Notes under the pieces: model-generated
The model's database searches: none
Seen by the model: only the letters and a program-made list of their open reading frames with translations
What the model was told of the DNA's origin: nothing
Assembly (NCBI GenBank): GCA_964496595.1
Contig: CAZCAI010000108.1
Coordinates: 1-17,230 of the forward strand
Length of the DNA: 17,230 nucleotides
Reading direction: 5' to 3'
Source: JAAAOZ01 sp964496595
GTDB lineage: Bacteria > Chloroflexota > Anaerolineae > B4-G1 > SLSP01
Made by a program: the position numbers and the translations under genes
Part shown: piece after piece, positions 6,288-13,271 of the stretch
Layout of the letters: each line of letters starts with the position of its first letter
Position numbering within the stretch: the stretch's first letter is position 1

Positions 6288-7700
6288 TCAGCGGCGCTCG
6301 ATGCGCAGGGCGCGCATCTCCTCCAGCACGGTTTCCACGGGGACGGTGGCCGTGATCGGGACTGGGGCCGGATGCGCCGCCACCCAATCGATGACGGCCT
6401 GGCGCGTGGCGTAGAGCGCGCGGGCGTCCGCCGGATAGCGCTGCTTCCGCATCCCCAGCGGGTGGACGTCGAAGCCCTCCAGCGCGTCGAGCCACGCCTC
6501 CCACGGCGTCATATCGAAGGTCTCCGTGAAGTTGGGCAGCGGCAGCCAGAGCACGGGCTTCTCGCGCAGGCCGGGAAGCGCCTCGAACTCCGCGCGCATC
6601 TCGCGCAGGAACGCCAGCGAATCGGTGCAATTCCACGGCAGCCACAGCGGCAGCAGGCCCGCGCGGCGCGCGGCCAACGGGGCCACTTGCGTGAAGGTCT
6701 CTATCAAAATCCCCTGCGGTTCGACGCCCGCCGCCGCGAAGAGCCGGCGCCACACGCGGAAGGCCAGGCGCGAGAAGTAGGCCGGGTGCGGCCCTTCGAT
6801 GGCGGTGAACTCGTAGGCGTTCTCGCGCGCAAAGAGTTGCGTGCGGCTGTGGAGCGGCGGCATCGCGCCCCATTCGGATTCCGGCATCTCGAAGGCCGCT
6901 CGGCCCTTGAGCGCCCAGTTGCCCGGCGGATTGGCCTGGCCCTCCCTCGCTTGCAGCGCCGCGATCTCCGGGTGTTGCCCCGCGATGAAATCGCGCGCCG
7001 CCACGCCGCCCAGCCCGCCGACCTGGAACCACTGCTGCTCATCGATGAAGTACATCGGCCAGGCATACCGGCAATCGGTGAAGAGAATGCGCCCGCCCGG
7101 CGGCAGGACGCGGTAGATGAACGATTGGTAATGCTCCGGCAGCGAGAGCAGCTTGAGGCGCAGGTGATTCACGTGCTTGATGAGGAAGCGGTCGTGGAGC
7201 GGATCGTAGTGGTTGATCACGGCCAACTCGCGGTTGCGACGCTGGATGCGCTGCGCCAGCTCCGCGCCGTGGGCTTGATAGGCGACCACGTCATCCGCCC
7301 GTGTGGCATCCTGAAAGCTGATGAGGAAGTGCTGCGAGAGGAAGGGCGCGCCCATCGCCGTGGCCAGGTGCGTGACGCCGCCGTTGGGCGCCCCAACGAT
7401 CACCGCATCCAGCGGCCCGCTGACATCGCGATAGAGCGACGTGGCCCACGAAGCTAACGTCTTCGTCGTGATGCGCCGCGCCAGGGCGGGATCGATGCCC
7501 GAGGCGGCGACGTAGCGCTCGATGGCGGCGTTCGTGGCGCGCTGGCCGCCTTTCGCGATCAGATTGAGCGCTCGCTGCTGCCACGTCCCCACATCCCACA
7601 CATCGATGAATTCATCTCGCAACGTCGCGGCGGCTGCGCGCATCGCCACCGCCGAGGAATCTGTGCGATTGATGGCCTCCGAAGCTGGTTGCCTTGGCAT
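6288..7700 (-). CDS. Conserved-looking protein of unknown function
   Basis: I do not recognise this 470-residue protein. It has no signal peptide or membrane span, and is rich in Ala, Arg and Trp. A segment LDAVIVGAPNGGVTHLATAMG (98-118) resembles a strand-loop-helix nucleotide or phosphate site. A later segment RVLPPGGRILFTDC (197-210) resembles the post-motif region of class I methyltransferases (PGGxxxxxD), but no SAM-binding GxGxG precedes it at the right distance. The C-terminal half has recurring Trp/Pro-rich stretches (LLPLWLPWNCTDSLAFL; VLWLPLPNFTETF). The ATG at 7698-7700 is preceded by AAGGAGG at 7 nt. The gene lies 36 bp after the site-2 protease gene and 1 bp before the glycosyltransferase, so it is probably co-transcribed and may work on the same substrate. 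A sugar- or lipid-modifying enzyme is one possibility, unproven. Confidence 0.75.
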   Translation of the reverse strand: MPRQPASEAINRTDSSAVAMRAAAATLRDEFIDVWDVGTWQQRALNLIAKGGQRATNAAIERYVAASGIDPALARRITTKTLASWATSLYRDVSGPLDAVIVGAPNGGVTHLATAMGAPFLSQHFLISFQDATRADDVVAYQAHGAELAQRIQRRNRELAVINHYDPLHDRFLIKHVNHLRLKLLSLPEHYQSFIYRVLPPGGRILFTDCRYAWPMYFIDEQQWFQVGGLGGVAARDFIAGQHPEIAALQAREGQANPPGNWALKGRAAFEMPESEWGAMPPLHSRTQLFARENAYEFTAIEGPHPAYFSRLAFRVWRRLFAAAGVEPQGILIETFTQVAPLAARRAGLLPLWLPWNCTDSLAFLREMRAEFEALPGLREKPVLWLPLPNFTETFDMTPWEAWLDALEGFDVHPLGMRKQRYPADARALYATRQAVIDWVAAHPAPVPITATVPVETVLEEMRALRIERR

Positions 7701-7736
7701 GATGTGCCTCCTTGGTATCTTTTTGCCCCTTGCGCG

Positions 7737-8951
7737 TTACGGTTGCTTCGTGATCAACGGAATCGGCGTCAGAATCAAAATAAAGATGATGACGAGCAGC
7801 CAGCCCACGAGTTTGCGCTTGCGATCCAGGGGCGTCACATCATTGAGGGGCGGGGGATGGCGCGGCCCCATCAGCATACTGATGCCGCCCCAGACGATCC
7901 ACGTTGTGCCGGCGACGTTGCCCATCACGGTGAGGAGAAAGACGCCCCAGGCGAACATCAGGGCCATAAAGCCGCGCGCGACCTTCCAACCCTTGCGGCC
8001 CCACATCGCGTAGGCGATATGGCCGCCGTCGAATTGGCCCACGGGGAAGAGGTTGAGCGAGGTGACCAACAGCCCGGCCCACGCGGCAAACGCCACCGTG
8101 CCGCCGGGGCTGGGCGGCGAGAGCCACACATCCTCGTCCTCCTCGTTGGGCAGAATCTCCCCGTACACGAGGTATTTGCTGCCCAGATAGAGGAGCGAAT
8201 TGCCCTCCTGCGAAAGCACGGTATTCTCATCAATGGGCATGAATTCGCTGGGGTGGCCGACTTCGGAGAGCATCAGGCCGATGAGGAGCAGCGGGATCGC
8301 GACGATGAGGCCGCCGATGGGGCCGGCCGCGCCGATATCGAAGAGCGCCTTGCGGCTGCGCATCGGCGCGCGCTGGACGATCACGGCGCCCATCGTGCCC
8401 AAGATGCTCAGCAGCGGCAGGGGAATGAAGTAGGGCAGGCTGACCGGCGATCCGTGCCGGCGGCCCACGAAGTAGTGGCTCAATTCGTGCGCGGTGAGAA
8501 TCCCCAGCAGGGTGACGGCGAAGGGCCAGCCCCGCCAGATTTGCCCCGGATGGGCGAAGATGTCCACGTGCTCCTGAAAAGCGCCCGTGATCAGCACGGA
8601 GAGCACGGTAAGCACAAACAACACCGCGTTGACGGCGTGGTTGCCGGTCTTCTTATCGGCCACGACGGGCAGCGCGTGGAGGATGAGGAGGTTGTTCTCT
8701 GGGGCCTGCTCCTCTTCATCCTGCGGATGAACGACCTGCGGTGTGTAGCCCAGCCGCTCAAAGCGCCGTTCGAGTTCATCGAAGATCGCGGCCGGATCGT
8801 TGTTGGGGAACGTGCCGGCGAATTGGACGTGCGGCTTCGCGTCGTTGGTTTGCACGGTGATCGCCTCGACGGTCATCAGGCCGGCGAGCGCCGCGCGGAG
8901 TTGATCGACAATATAAGATTCTGCGGGTGTTACCTCGGTTTGATAGGTCAT
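7737..8951 (-). CDS. Site-2 protease family (M50) intramembrane zinc metalloprotease
   Basis: The 404-residue membrane protein belongs to the M50 intramembrane proteases, which cut transmembrane segments of anti-sigma factors or remnant signal peptides. The N-terminal cytoplasmic domain (1-105) is acidic. Transmembrane segments follow at about 108-124 and 143-163, with the zinc motif HELSH at 155-159 (His155, Glu156, His159). Then come FIPLPLLSILGTMGAVI (175-191), the conserved AAGPIGG (208-214), and the third-ligand motif NLFPVGQFDGG (300-310). Two further spans are near 328-346 and 381-400. The order with a large N-terminal domain resembles the group of cyanobacterial and plastid EGY-type proteases. 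All catalytic residues are present. The ATG shares four bases (ATGA) with the stop of the Lgt-like gene, so the two are translationally coupled. A partner in envelope stress signalling or lipoprotein handling is an inference. Confidence 0.93.
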   Translation of the reverse strand: MTYQTEVTPAESYIVDQLRAALAGLMTVEAITVQTNDAKPHVQFAGTFPNNDPAAIFDELERRFERLGYTPQVVHPQDEEEQAPENNLLILHALPVVADKKTGNHAVNAVLFVLTVLSVLITGAFQEHVDIFAHPGQIWRGWPFAVTLLGILTAHELSHYFVGRRHGSPVSLPYFIPLPLLSILGTMGAVIVQRAPMRSRKALFDIGAAGPIGGLIVAIPLLLIGLMLSEVGHPSEFMPIDENTVLSQEGNSLLYLGSKYLVYGEILPNEEDEDVWLSPPSPGGTVAFAAWAGLLVTSLNLFPVGQFDGGHIAYAMWGRKGWKVARGFMALMFAWGVFLLTVMGNVAGTTWIVWGGISMLMGPRHPPPLNDVTPLDRKRKLVGWLLVIIFILILTPIPLITKQP

Positions 8952-9697
8952 AGCACCTCGATTGTATTATAAGCTCGCTGGAGAACATTCAGCCCCAGCA
9001 ATAGAAAAGCCAACAGCAGCGACAACAGCGTGTCGCTGCGCCAGGGTTGCAACATAGGCCACGTAGGCGTTGGATCGGCCCGGAGCAGGGAGAGCGCCGC
9101 CGCGCCCGCGAAGTAGATGGGCAGCAGCCACCGCTCGCGCCTGTGCATCGCGAGGCTGGCTAAGGCCAGGATCGCGGCCCAGGCGGCGCCGATGTACTGC
9201 ACGGCGTAGCGCGGCTCGATGGTGTGATATTGGTCGGGCAGGTCGACGATCAGCCAGCGAACGAGCGGCGGCGCTTGCCACATCGCGCGGCCCCAGGCGC
9301 ACTTTGCCTGCGCGCACGCCCCCCACGCGCTCGCCGCGACGAGCAGCGCGGGCGCTGCGAAGAGATCGCTGCCGGCGCGCCAGCCCTGCGATGTGACCCG
9401 GCTCCAGATCACCAGCGCGATCAGCCCGCCGATCCACGCGCCGTGGCCGTGCAGCCCGCCGGCGCGGTGCAGGTCGTAGATGGCGCCCGGATGTTGCCGG
9501 AAGTGGGCTTGGTTTTCCAGGATGTAGCCCGCCCGCCCGCCGATCAAGGCTGCTAAGGTGATCGCCCAGACGCCGATGAGTATCGCGCGGCGCGGAACCT
9601 CGCGTCGCGTCGCGGTGGCCCACAGCCAGAGCAGAGCCACGGCCACCCCGGCCGCGATCTTCTGTGTGTAGGGAGGCGCGCCGCGCCAGAGATTCAT
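8948..9697 (-). CDS. Lgt-like (prolipoprotein diacylglyceryl transferase family) membrane protein, altered active-site loop
   Basis: The 249-residue protein has about seven hydrophobic segments and follows the Lgt layout: GGRAGYILEN (53-62), GGLHGHGAWIGG (80-91, aligned with the GGMSFHGGLIG region of Lgt), then a loop GACAQAKCAWGR (126-137), and LRADPTPTW (205-213) in the place of the C-terminal Arg motif. Canonical Lgt has GRIGNFINGELWGR here, with essential Arg, Asn and Glu. In this protein these are missing and two Cys stand instead, like Lgt paralogs with a GCFLxGCCYG loop. Lgt moves diacylglycerol from phosphatidylglycerol onto the lipobox Cys of lipoproteins. Whether this protein does so is doubtful, so the symbol lgt is not given. 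The start is an ATG with only a weak binding site upstream. It is the first gene of a four-gene operon with a promoter at 9742-9769. Confidence 0.75.
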   Translation of the reverse strand: MNLWRGAPPYTQKIAAGVAVALLWLWATATRREVPRRAILIGVWAITLAALIGGRAGYILENQAHFRQHPGAIYDLHRAGGLHGHGAWIGGLIALVIWSRVTSQGWRAGSDLFAAPALLVAASAWGACAQAKCAWGRAMWQAPPLVRWLIVDLPDQYHTIEPRYAVQYIGAAWAAILALASLAMHRRERWLLPIYFAGAAALSLLRADPTPTWPMLQPWRSDTLLSLLLAFLLLGLNVLQRAYNTIEVL

Positions 9698-9741
9698 CTC
9701 AGTTGATGTCCTTTATCGTCAGGTTAAGCATATATGGGGCA

Positions 9742-9769
9742 AGTATAACATGAGGCCAATGAAAAACAA
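9742..9769 (-). promoter_or_regulatory. Extended -10 promoter of the Lgt-like operon
   Basis: On the minus strand, TGTTATACT (9750-9742) is an extended -10 element with TATACT as the hexamer. TTGTTT (9769-9764) lies 16 nt upstream as a moderate -35 box. Transcription would begin near 9735, giving a leader of about 38 nt before the ATG at 9697. Confidence 0.5.
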
Positions 9770-9813
9770 CGGAAAACGATAAAGCCCTGATCTTCGCAAA
9801 GGCCCCGCGCACG

Positions 9814-9854
9814 AAAAAAAGCCGCGATGGTATCCAGCACGGACCATCGCGGCT
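9814..9854 (-). terminator. Rho-independent terminator of the glycosidase-like gene
   Basis: Bases 9820-9831 (agccgcgatggt) and 9843-9854 (accatcgcggct) form a perfect 12-bp stem with an 11-nt loop. The plus-strand A run at 9814-9820 reads as seven T after the stem on the minus strand. The hairpin starts 25 nt after the TAA of the 9880-11250 gene. It also insulates the Lgt-like operon promoter downstream. Confidence 0.93.
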
Positions 9855-9879
9855 CGACTTGCTTGCTATCCCGACGATC

Positions 9880-11250
9880 TTACCCGAAGCGCTCTCTGGC
9901 GACGACACGCCACTGGAGAATCTCGTGCAACTCATCCGGCGTCTCCACCTGGAGTGGATCTTCGCGCAGGCCGGGGTAGCGCTGCGCGAAGAATGTTTGT
10001 ATATCCTTCCTCCAAGCCTCCGGGTTGACGATGGTGATGGCGCATTGGCGGGGCTGGGCGTGACAGGCTACCTCATTGGGCTGCCGGATAATGGCTACTC
10101 CGAAGACCTCCCCGTAGCGTTGGCACGCTGCTTCCCAGCGTTGATCCGCGTCGGGCGGCAGCAGCAGATAGTGCGTCTGGCGAGCGTCGCCGGGTTTGCC
10201 TTCGGGCGGGAGGGGCTGAGGCGGGCGCGGTTTGTCATCAATGGGGCGGGGGAAGACGGGGCCGACCTCGTCTCTGGGCGGCTCGACAGGGGGTTTGGGC
10301 CTCGGCGGCGAGGAAGGGGGCGGCGGCGTGATCTCTTCCTCTTCATCCTCATCTTTATCGGGCCACGTCGGATCTTGGACATCTTTCAAGTTGATGATGT
10401 GCTGAATCAGGGATGGGAGCCACTCGGTGAACTCGTAGTTGGCCCATCCGCCGCCGCTGCCCAGCGTGAAGAGATGCGCGCCGACGACGTAATAATCCTC
10501 GCGCAGCCGCGCATCGTACCAGGCCAGTTGCTCCATCCACTCTTCTTCTGTGACCAGCGGTAGATCGCGCGCTAAATTTGCCTCCGTGATGAAGAGGGGG
10601 ATCACCTCGTCGCGCGGCTTGAGGAAATCCTCGTAGAGCCAGCGATAGCGGCAGGCGAGCGGGCCGCGATCCGGGTAGGTGGGCTGGCCGGGCAGTGGCT
10701 CGCCGAACCACGTATCCATTGGGTAGGCGTACTCGTGCAGTGAGAGCGTGTGGCCGCCCGCTTTGGCCAGGGAGAAGACCTCGGTCTCGACGATGGCCTC
10801 CCATTCCTCCCATTCGGGCACGCCTAAGCTGTAGGAGAAGAGGGCCAGTTTGTAACCCTCCGCGTCGGCGATATCGATGCAGTGACGGAAGAAATGGGCG
10901 AACTTGCGATGGCCCTCCACGCCGGGCGGATCAAGCTCGTTGGTGATTTCCCAATAGTCCACATACTCGCGATGCGGCGCCCATTTGTGCAGCAGACTGT
11001 CCATCACGCGCTGCGCGGTCTCGCGGAGATCGCCATCCAAGGGCGGGCCTTCCACGTCGATGTCGCCATCGCCGCGGATGTAACGCCCGACGGTCACCGT
11101 CTCCGGGCTGATCGCCTTGATGTCTTTGAGCCATCCGATACCTTCGACGGCCTTGACCGTGGTCATCACCGCGCCGGATGCCGTGATTTGACGCACAGTG
11201 CTGGGAATTTGATCGGACATAATCCCGTGAATACCAAGTTTGCTGGGCAT
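9880..11250 (-). CDS. Glycoside hydrolase-like TIM-barrel protein with proline-rich linker and C-terminal domain
   Basis: The 456-residue protein has an N-terminal barrel-like domain (1-290) with hallmarks of clan A retaining glycosidases. WEITNELD (100-107) places a probable acid/base at E105, LSLHEYAYP (169-177) fits a conserved His/Tyr strand, and FITEANL (220-226) places a probable nucleophile at E223. The two Glu are 118 residues apart, in the range for such enzymes. An acidic tract (DKDEDEEEEI, 298-307) and a long Pro-rich linker (308-352) lead to a C-terminal domain (about 355-456: YLLLPP, WEAACQRYGEVFGV, AITIVNPEAWRKDIQTFF) that I do not recognise. No signal peptide or membrane helix is visible. 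The ATG at 11248-11250 follows AAAGGAG by 7 nt. The gene is single, with a strong terminator. Substrate is unknown; a GH39-like or GH5-like origin is possible. It may also be a non-enzymatic relative. Confidence 0.7.
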   Translation of the reverse strand: MPSKLGIHGIMSDQIPSTVRQITASGAVMTTVKAVEGIGWLKDIKAISPETVTVGRYIRGDGDIDVEGPPLDGDLRETAQRVMDSLLHKWAPHREYVDYWEITNELDPPGVEGHRKFAHFFRHCIDIADAEGYKLALFSYSLGVPEWEEWEAIVETEVFSLAKAGGHTLSLHEYAYPMDTWFGEPLPGQPTYPDRGPLACRYRWLYEDFLKPRDEVIPLFITEANLARDLPLVTEEEWMEQLAWYDARLREDYYVVGAHLFTLGSGGGWANYEFTEWLPSLIQHIINLKDVQDPTWPDKDEDEEEEITPPPPSSPPRPKPPVEPPRDEVGPVFPRPIDDKPRPPQPLPPEGKPGDARQTHYLLLPPDADQRWEAACQRYGEVFGVAIIRQPNEVACHAQPRQCAITIVNPEAWRKDIQTFFAQRYPGLREDPLQVETPDELHEILQWRVVARERFG

Positions 11251-11317
11251 AAGGCTACTCCTTTCGTGTTTTGATTAGTTAGGGGGTACGTCGTGCGTTT
11301 TGTGCTGTCTTGCACTC

Positions 11318-11347
11318 ATTTTACATCAGAAGTGAGGGAACATGCAA
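11318..11347 (-). promoter_or_regulatory. Tentative promoter of the glycosidase-like gene
   Basis: On the minus strand, TTGCAT (11347-11342) is followed after 18 nt by TAAAAT (11323-11318). The spacing is acceptable and both hexamers are partial matches. Transcription would begin about 60 nt before the ATG at 11250. A weaker alternative nearer the gene cannot be excluded. Confidence 0.3.
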
Positions 11348-11414
11348 CTCTCTAAGGATGAATCTATATCATAAAGGTGAAACTCATCCAGATGCTCTAA
11401 CCCTGCTTCTAGAG

Positions 11415-11420
11415 TATAAT
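11415..11420 (+). promoter_or_regulatory. -10 box upstream of the AAA-ATPase-like gene
   Basis: A perfect TATAAT lies 45 nt before the preferred ATG at 11466, leaving room for a leader of about 38 nt with the GAGGAGG binding site. The expected -35 position (near 11392-11397, tgctct) is poor. This supports the shorter start, because the upstream ATG at 11310 would lie before the promoter. Confidence 0.4.
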
Positions 11421-11465
11421 GAAGCTGAATGCATCTTTGGGAAGCCACACGCGAGGAGGCGCGGG

Positions 11466-13271
11466 ATGAAATTTCCGTATGGCAACGCTAATTTTTACGA
11501 TGTGATCACCAGCGGCTATTTCTACGTGGATCGCACGGGGTATATCCCTGTGATTGAGGACTTCAGTAAGGTGTTGCTCTTTCTGCGCCCACGACGTTTT
11601 GGCAAGAGCCTCTTACTTTCGATGTTGGAGAACTACTATGATGTCGCCAAAGCGGATGAGTTCGAGCAGTTGTTTGGGCATCTGGCGGTCGGACAGCAGC
11701 CCACGCCCAAGCATAATCAATATCTCATTCTTAAATGGAACTTTTCCCTTGTCGCCACACAAGGTGACATCACGGAAATCAAATCGGCGTTATATGACCA
11801 TCTGAACGCTCGATTGAAAAGCTTTGCGCGGCGATATCACGATCTGTTGCCATTTGATATTGAATTCAACCCCGATAATGCGATTGCATCATTGGAGTCT
11901 ACCTTAACTGCGGCGCAAGCCATGCCTTACGATATCTATCTGTTGATTGATGAGTATGATAACTTTGCCAACGAGGTTTTGATGGCAGGCCTGTCCGATA
12001 GTCAGCAGCGCTATCAGGGCTTGGTGGAAGGCGAAGGGTTGTTGAAGACGCTCTTCAAGGCGGTCAAGGATGGCACGGAAGGCCGGGGGATCGACCGGGT
12101 GTTCATCACTGGCGTCTCGCCCGTCGTGATGAGCGACATCACCAGCGGATTCAATATCGCTAAGGATATGTACCTCGAACCGGAGTTCAACGATTTGTGT
12201 GGCTTTTGGGAGCATGAAATTGCCCCCACTATCCAAAAAATTGCGATTGCGTGCGACGCCCCATCGGGGAAAGCCTCGGAAGCCTTAGAGATGATGCGAC
12301 GTTTTTATGATGGCTACAGTTTCACCTATGATGAATCAGAGACGCTCTACAATCCGACGATGGTGCTGTATTTTATGGGTTACTTTCAACGACGGTGTCA
12401 GTATCCCCGGCGCATCTTGGATACCAACCTGGTGATGGATCGCGGGAAGATCGCGTATGTGGCGAGCCTGCCCCACGGCGAGCACGTGGTCTCGGCGGCC
12501 TTGGATGAGCAGCAGCCATTAACCATTGCCGAGTTGAGCGACCGCTTCGGGGTGAAAGATGTGCTTCAAGCTACCCATGACCGAACCTTTATGGCATCCC
12601 TGCTCTACTACTTTGGTGTCTTGACCTTATCAGGAGAGCGCAACGCCTATGGAGAACTGATCTTTCAAATCCCCAATTTGGTCATCCAGCGCTTGTATGT
12701 CGAGCGGATCAGGGAGATGTTGTTGCCCGATAGTTGGGTTCAGGAGAAAGCTTACCAGGTGGCGCGCGCGCTTTATCAAAGGGGCGAAATGCAACCACTG
12801 TGCGATTTTATGGTCCAGACATATCTCAAAGCATTCGATAACCGGGATTATCGGTGGACGAACGAGTTGACGATCAAGACGCTCTTTCTAACTCTTCTCT
12901 TCAACGATACCTTCTATATCATGGATTCTGAACCTGCCTTGGAGCGTGAATATGTGGATCTGGTTATGATCGTGCGTCCCGATATGCGTGAATATGAGCT
13001 GCTGGATATCTTGATCGAATTCAAGTATGTGGCATTGAGGAAAAACGATCTCACGGGGGAGCAAGTGCGCGCGTTGAGCGAGAATGACCTTCGCGCACTC
13101 TCCGCTGTGCAGGATGCGTTCGCGGCGGCGCGTTCGAAAGTGTTGGATTATTGGGAGACGCTATGCGAGATCTACGGAGAGAAATTGCATTTGCGTGCCT
13201 ATGTCGTGGTCGCTGTGGGTTTTGATCGATTGGTGTGGAAAGAAATACAAGATACAAGGGAGGTCGTATGA
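11466..13271 (+). CDS. AAA-ATPase-like and PD-(D/E)XK nuclease-domain protein (DUF1703 type)
   Basis: The 601-residue protein matches the widespread AAA-ATPase_like/DUF1703 family. The N terminus has the characteristic FYVDRTGYIPVIEDF (19-33), then a variant Walker A LRPRRFGKSLL (40-50; Lys47, Ser48). Walker B is IYLLIDEYDNF (about 157-167; Asp162-Glu163). VFITGVSPVVMSDITSGFNI is typical of the region after it. A C-terminal PD-(D/E)XK core shows YVDLVM (Asp498) and ILIEFKYV (Glu518, Lys520). The family is poorly understood; it is often in many copies in anaerobes and thought to be mobile. The start follows GAGGAGG at 6 nt and gives the normal family N terminus; the longer frame from 11310 does not. 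Base composition is visibly lower in G+C than in the neighbours, suggesting transfer. The gene ends with an ATGA overlap onto the SDR gene, and its last codons supply that gene's binding site. Confidence 0.9.
   Translation: MKFPYGNANFYDVITSGYFYVDRTGYIPVIEDFSKVLLFLRPRRFGKSLLLSMLENYYDVAKADEFEQLFGHLAVGQQPTPKHNQYLILKWNFSLVATQGDITEIKSALYDHLNARLKSFARRYHDLLPFDIEFNPDNAIASLESTLTAAQAMPYDIYLLIDEYDNFANEVLMAGLSDSQQRYQGLVEGEGLLKTLFKAVKDGTEGRGIDRVFITGVSPVVMSDITSGFNIAKDMYLEPEFNDLCGFWEHEIAPTIQKIAIACDAPSGKASEALEMMRRFYDGYSFTYDESETLYNPTMVLYFMGYFQRRCQYPRRILDTNLVMDRGKIAYVASLPHGEHVVSAALDEQQPLTIAELSDRFGVKDVLQATHDRTFMASLLYYFGVLTLSGERNAYGELIFQIPNLVIQRLYVERIREMLLPDSWVQEKAYQVARALYQRGEMQPLCDFMVQTYLKAFDNRDYRWTNELTIKTLFLTLLFNDTFYIMDSEPALEREYVDLVMIVRPDMREYELLDILIEFKYVALRKNDLTGEQVRALSENDLRALSAVQDAFAAARSKVLDYWETLCEIYGEKLHLRAYVVVAVGFDRLVWKEIQDTREVV

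Noticed and set aside
6219..7457. Long plus-strand open frame (412 codons) opposite the 470-residue gene
   Set aside because: It is antisense to a well-supported gene with a strong binding site. Its translation is Arg/His/Gln-rich low-quality sequence typical of the complement of G+C-rich coding DNA.
7689..8972. Plus-strand open frame (427 codons) opposite the M50 gene
   Set aside because: The minus strand encodes an M50 protease with all motifs. The plus-strand product is a His/Asp/Arg-rich shadow without a recognisable domain.
11310..11465. Longer N terminus for the AAA-ATPase-like protein
   Set aside because: The 52 extra codons lie mostly upstream of the TATAAT at 11415-11420, lack a binding site and do not look like family sequence. 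The ATG at 11466 has GAGGAGG at ideal distance.
13235..13267. Earlier ATG for the SDR fusion gene
   Set aside because: It lies inside the preceding gene with no binding site. The ATG at 13268 has GGGAGG just upstream and overlaps the previous stop as ATGA.
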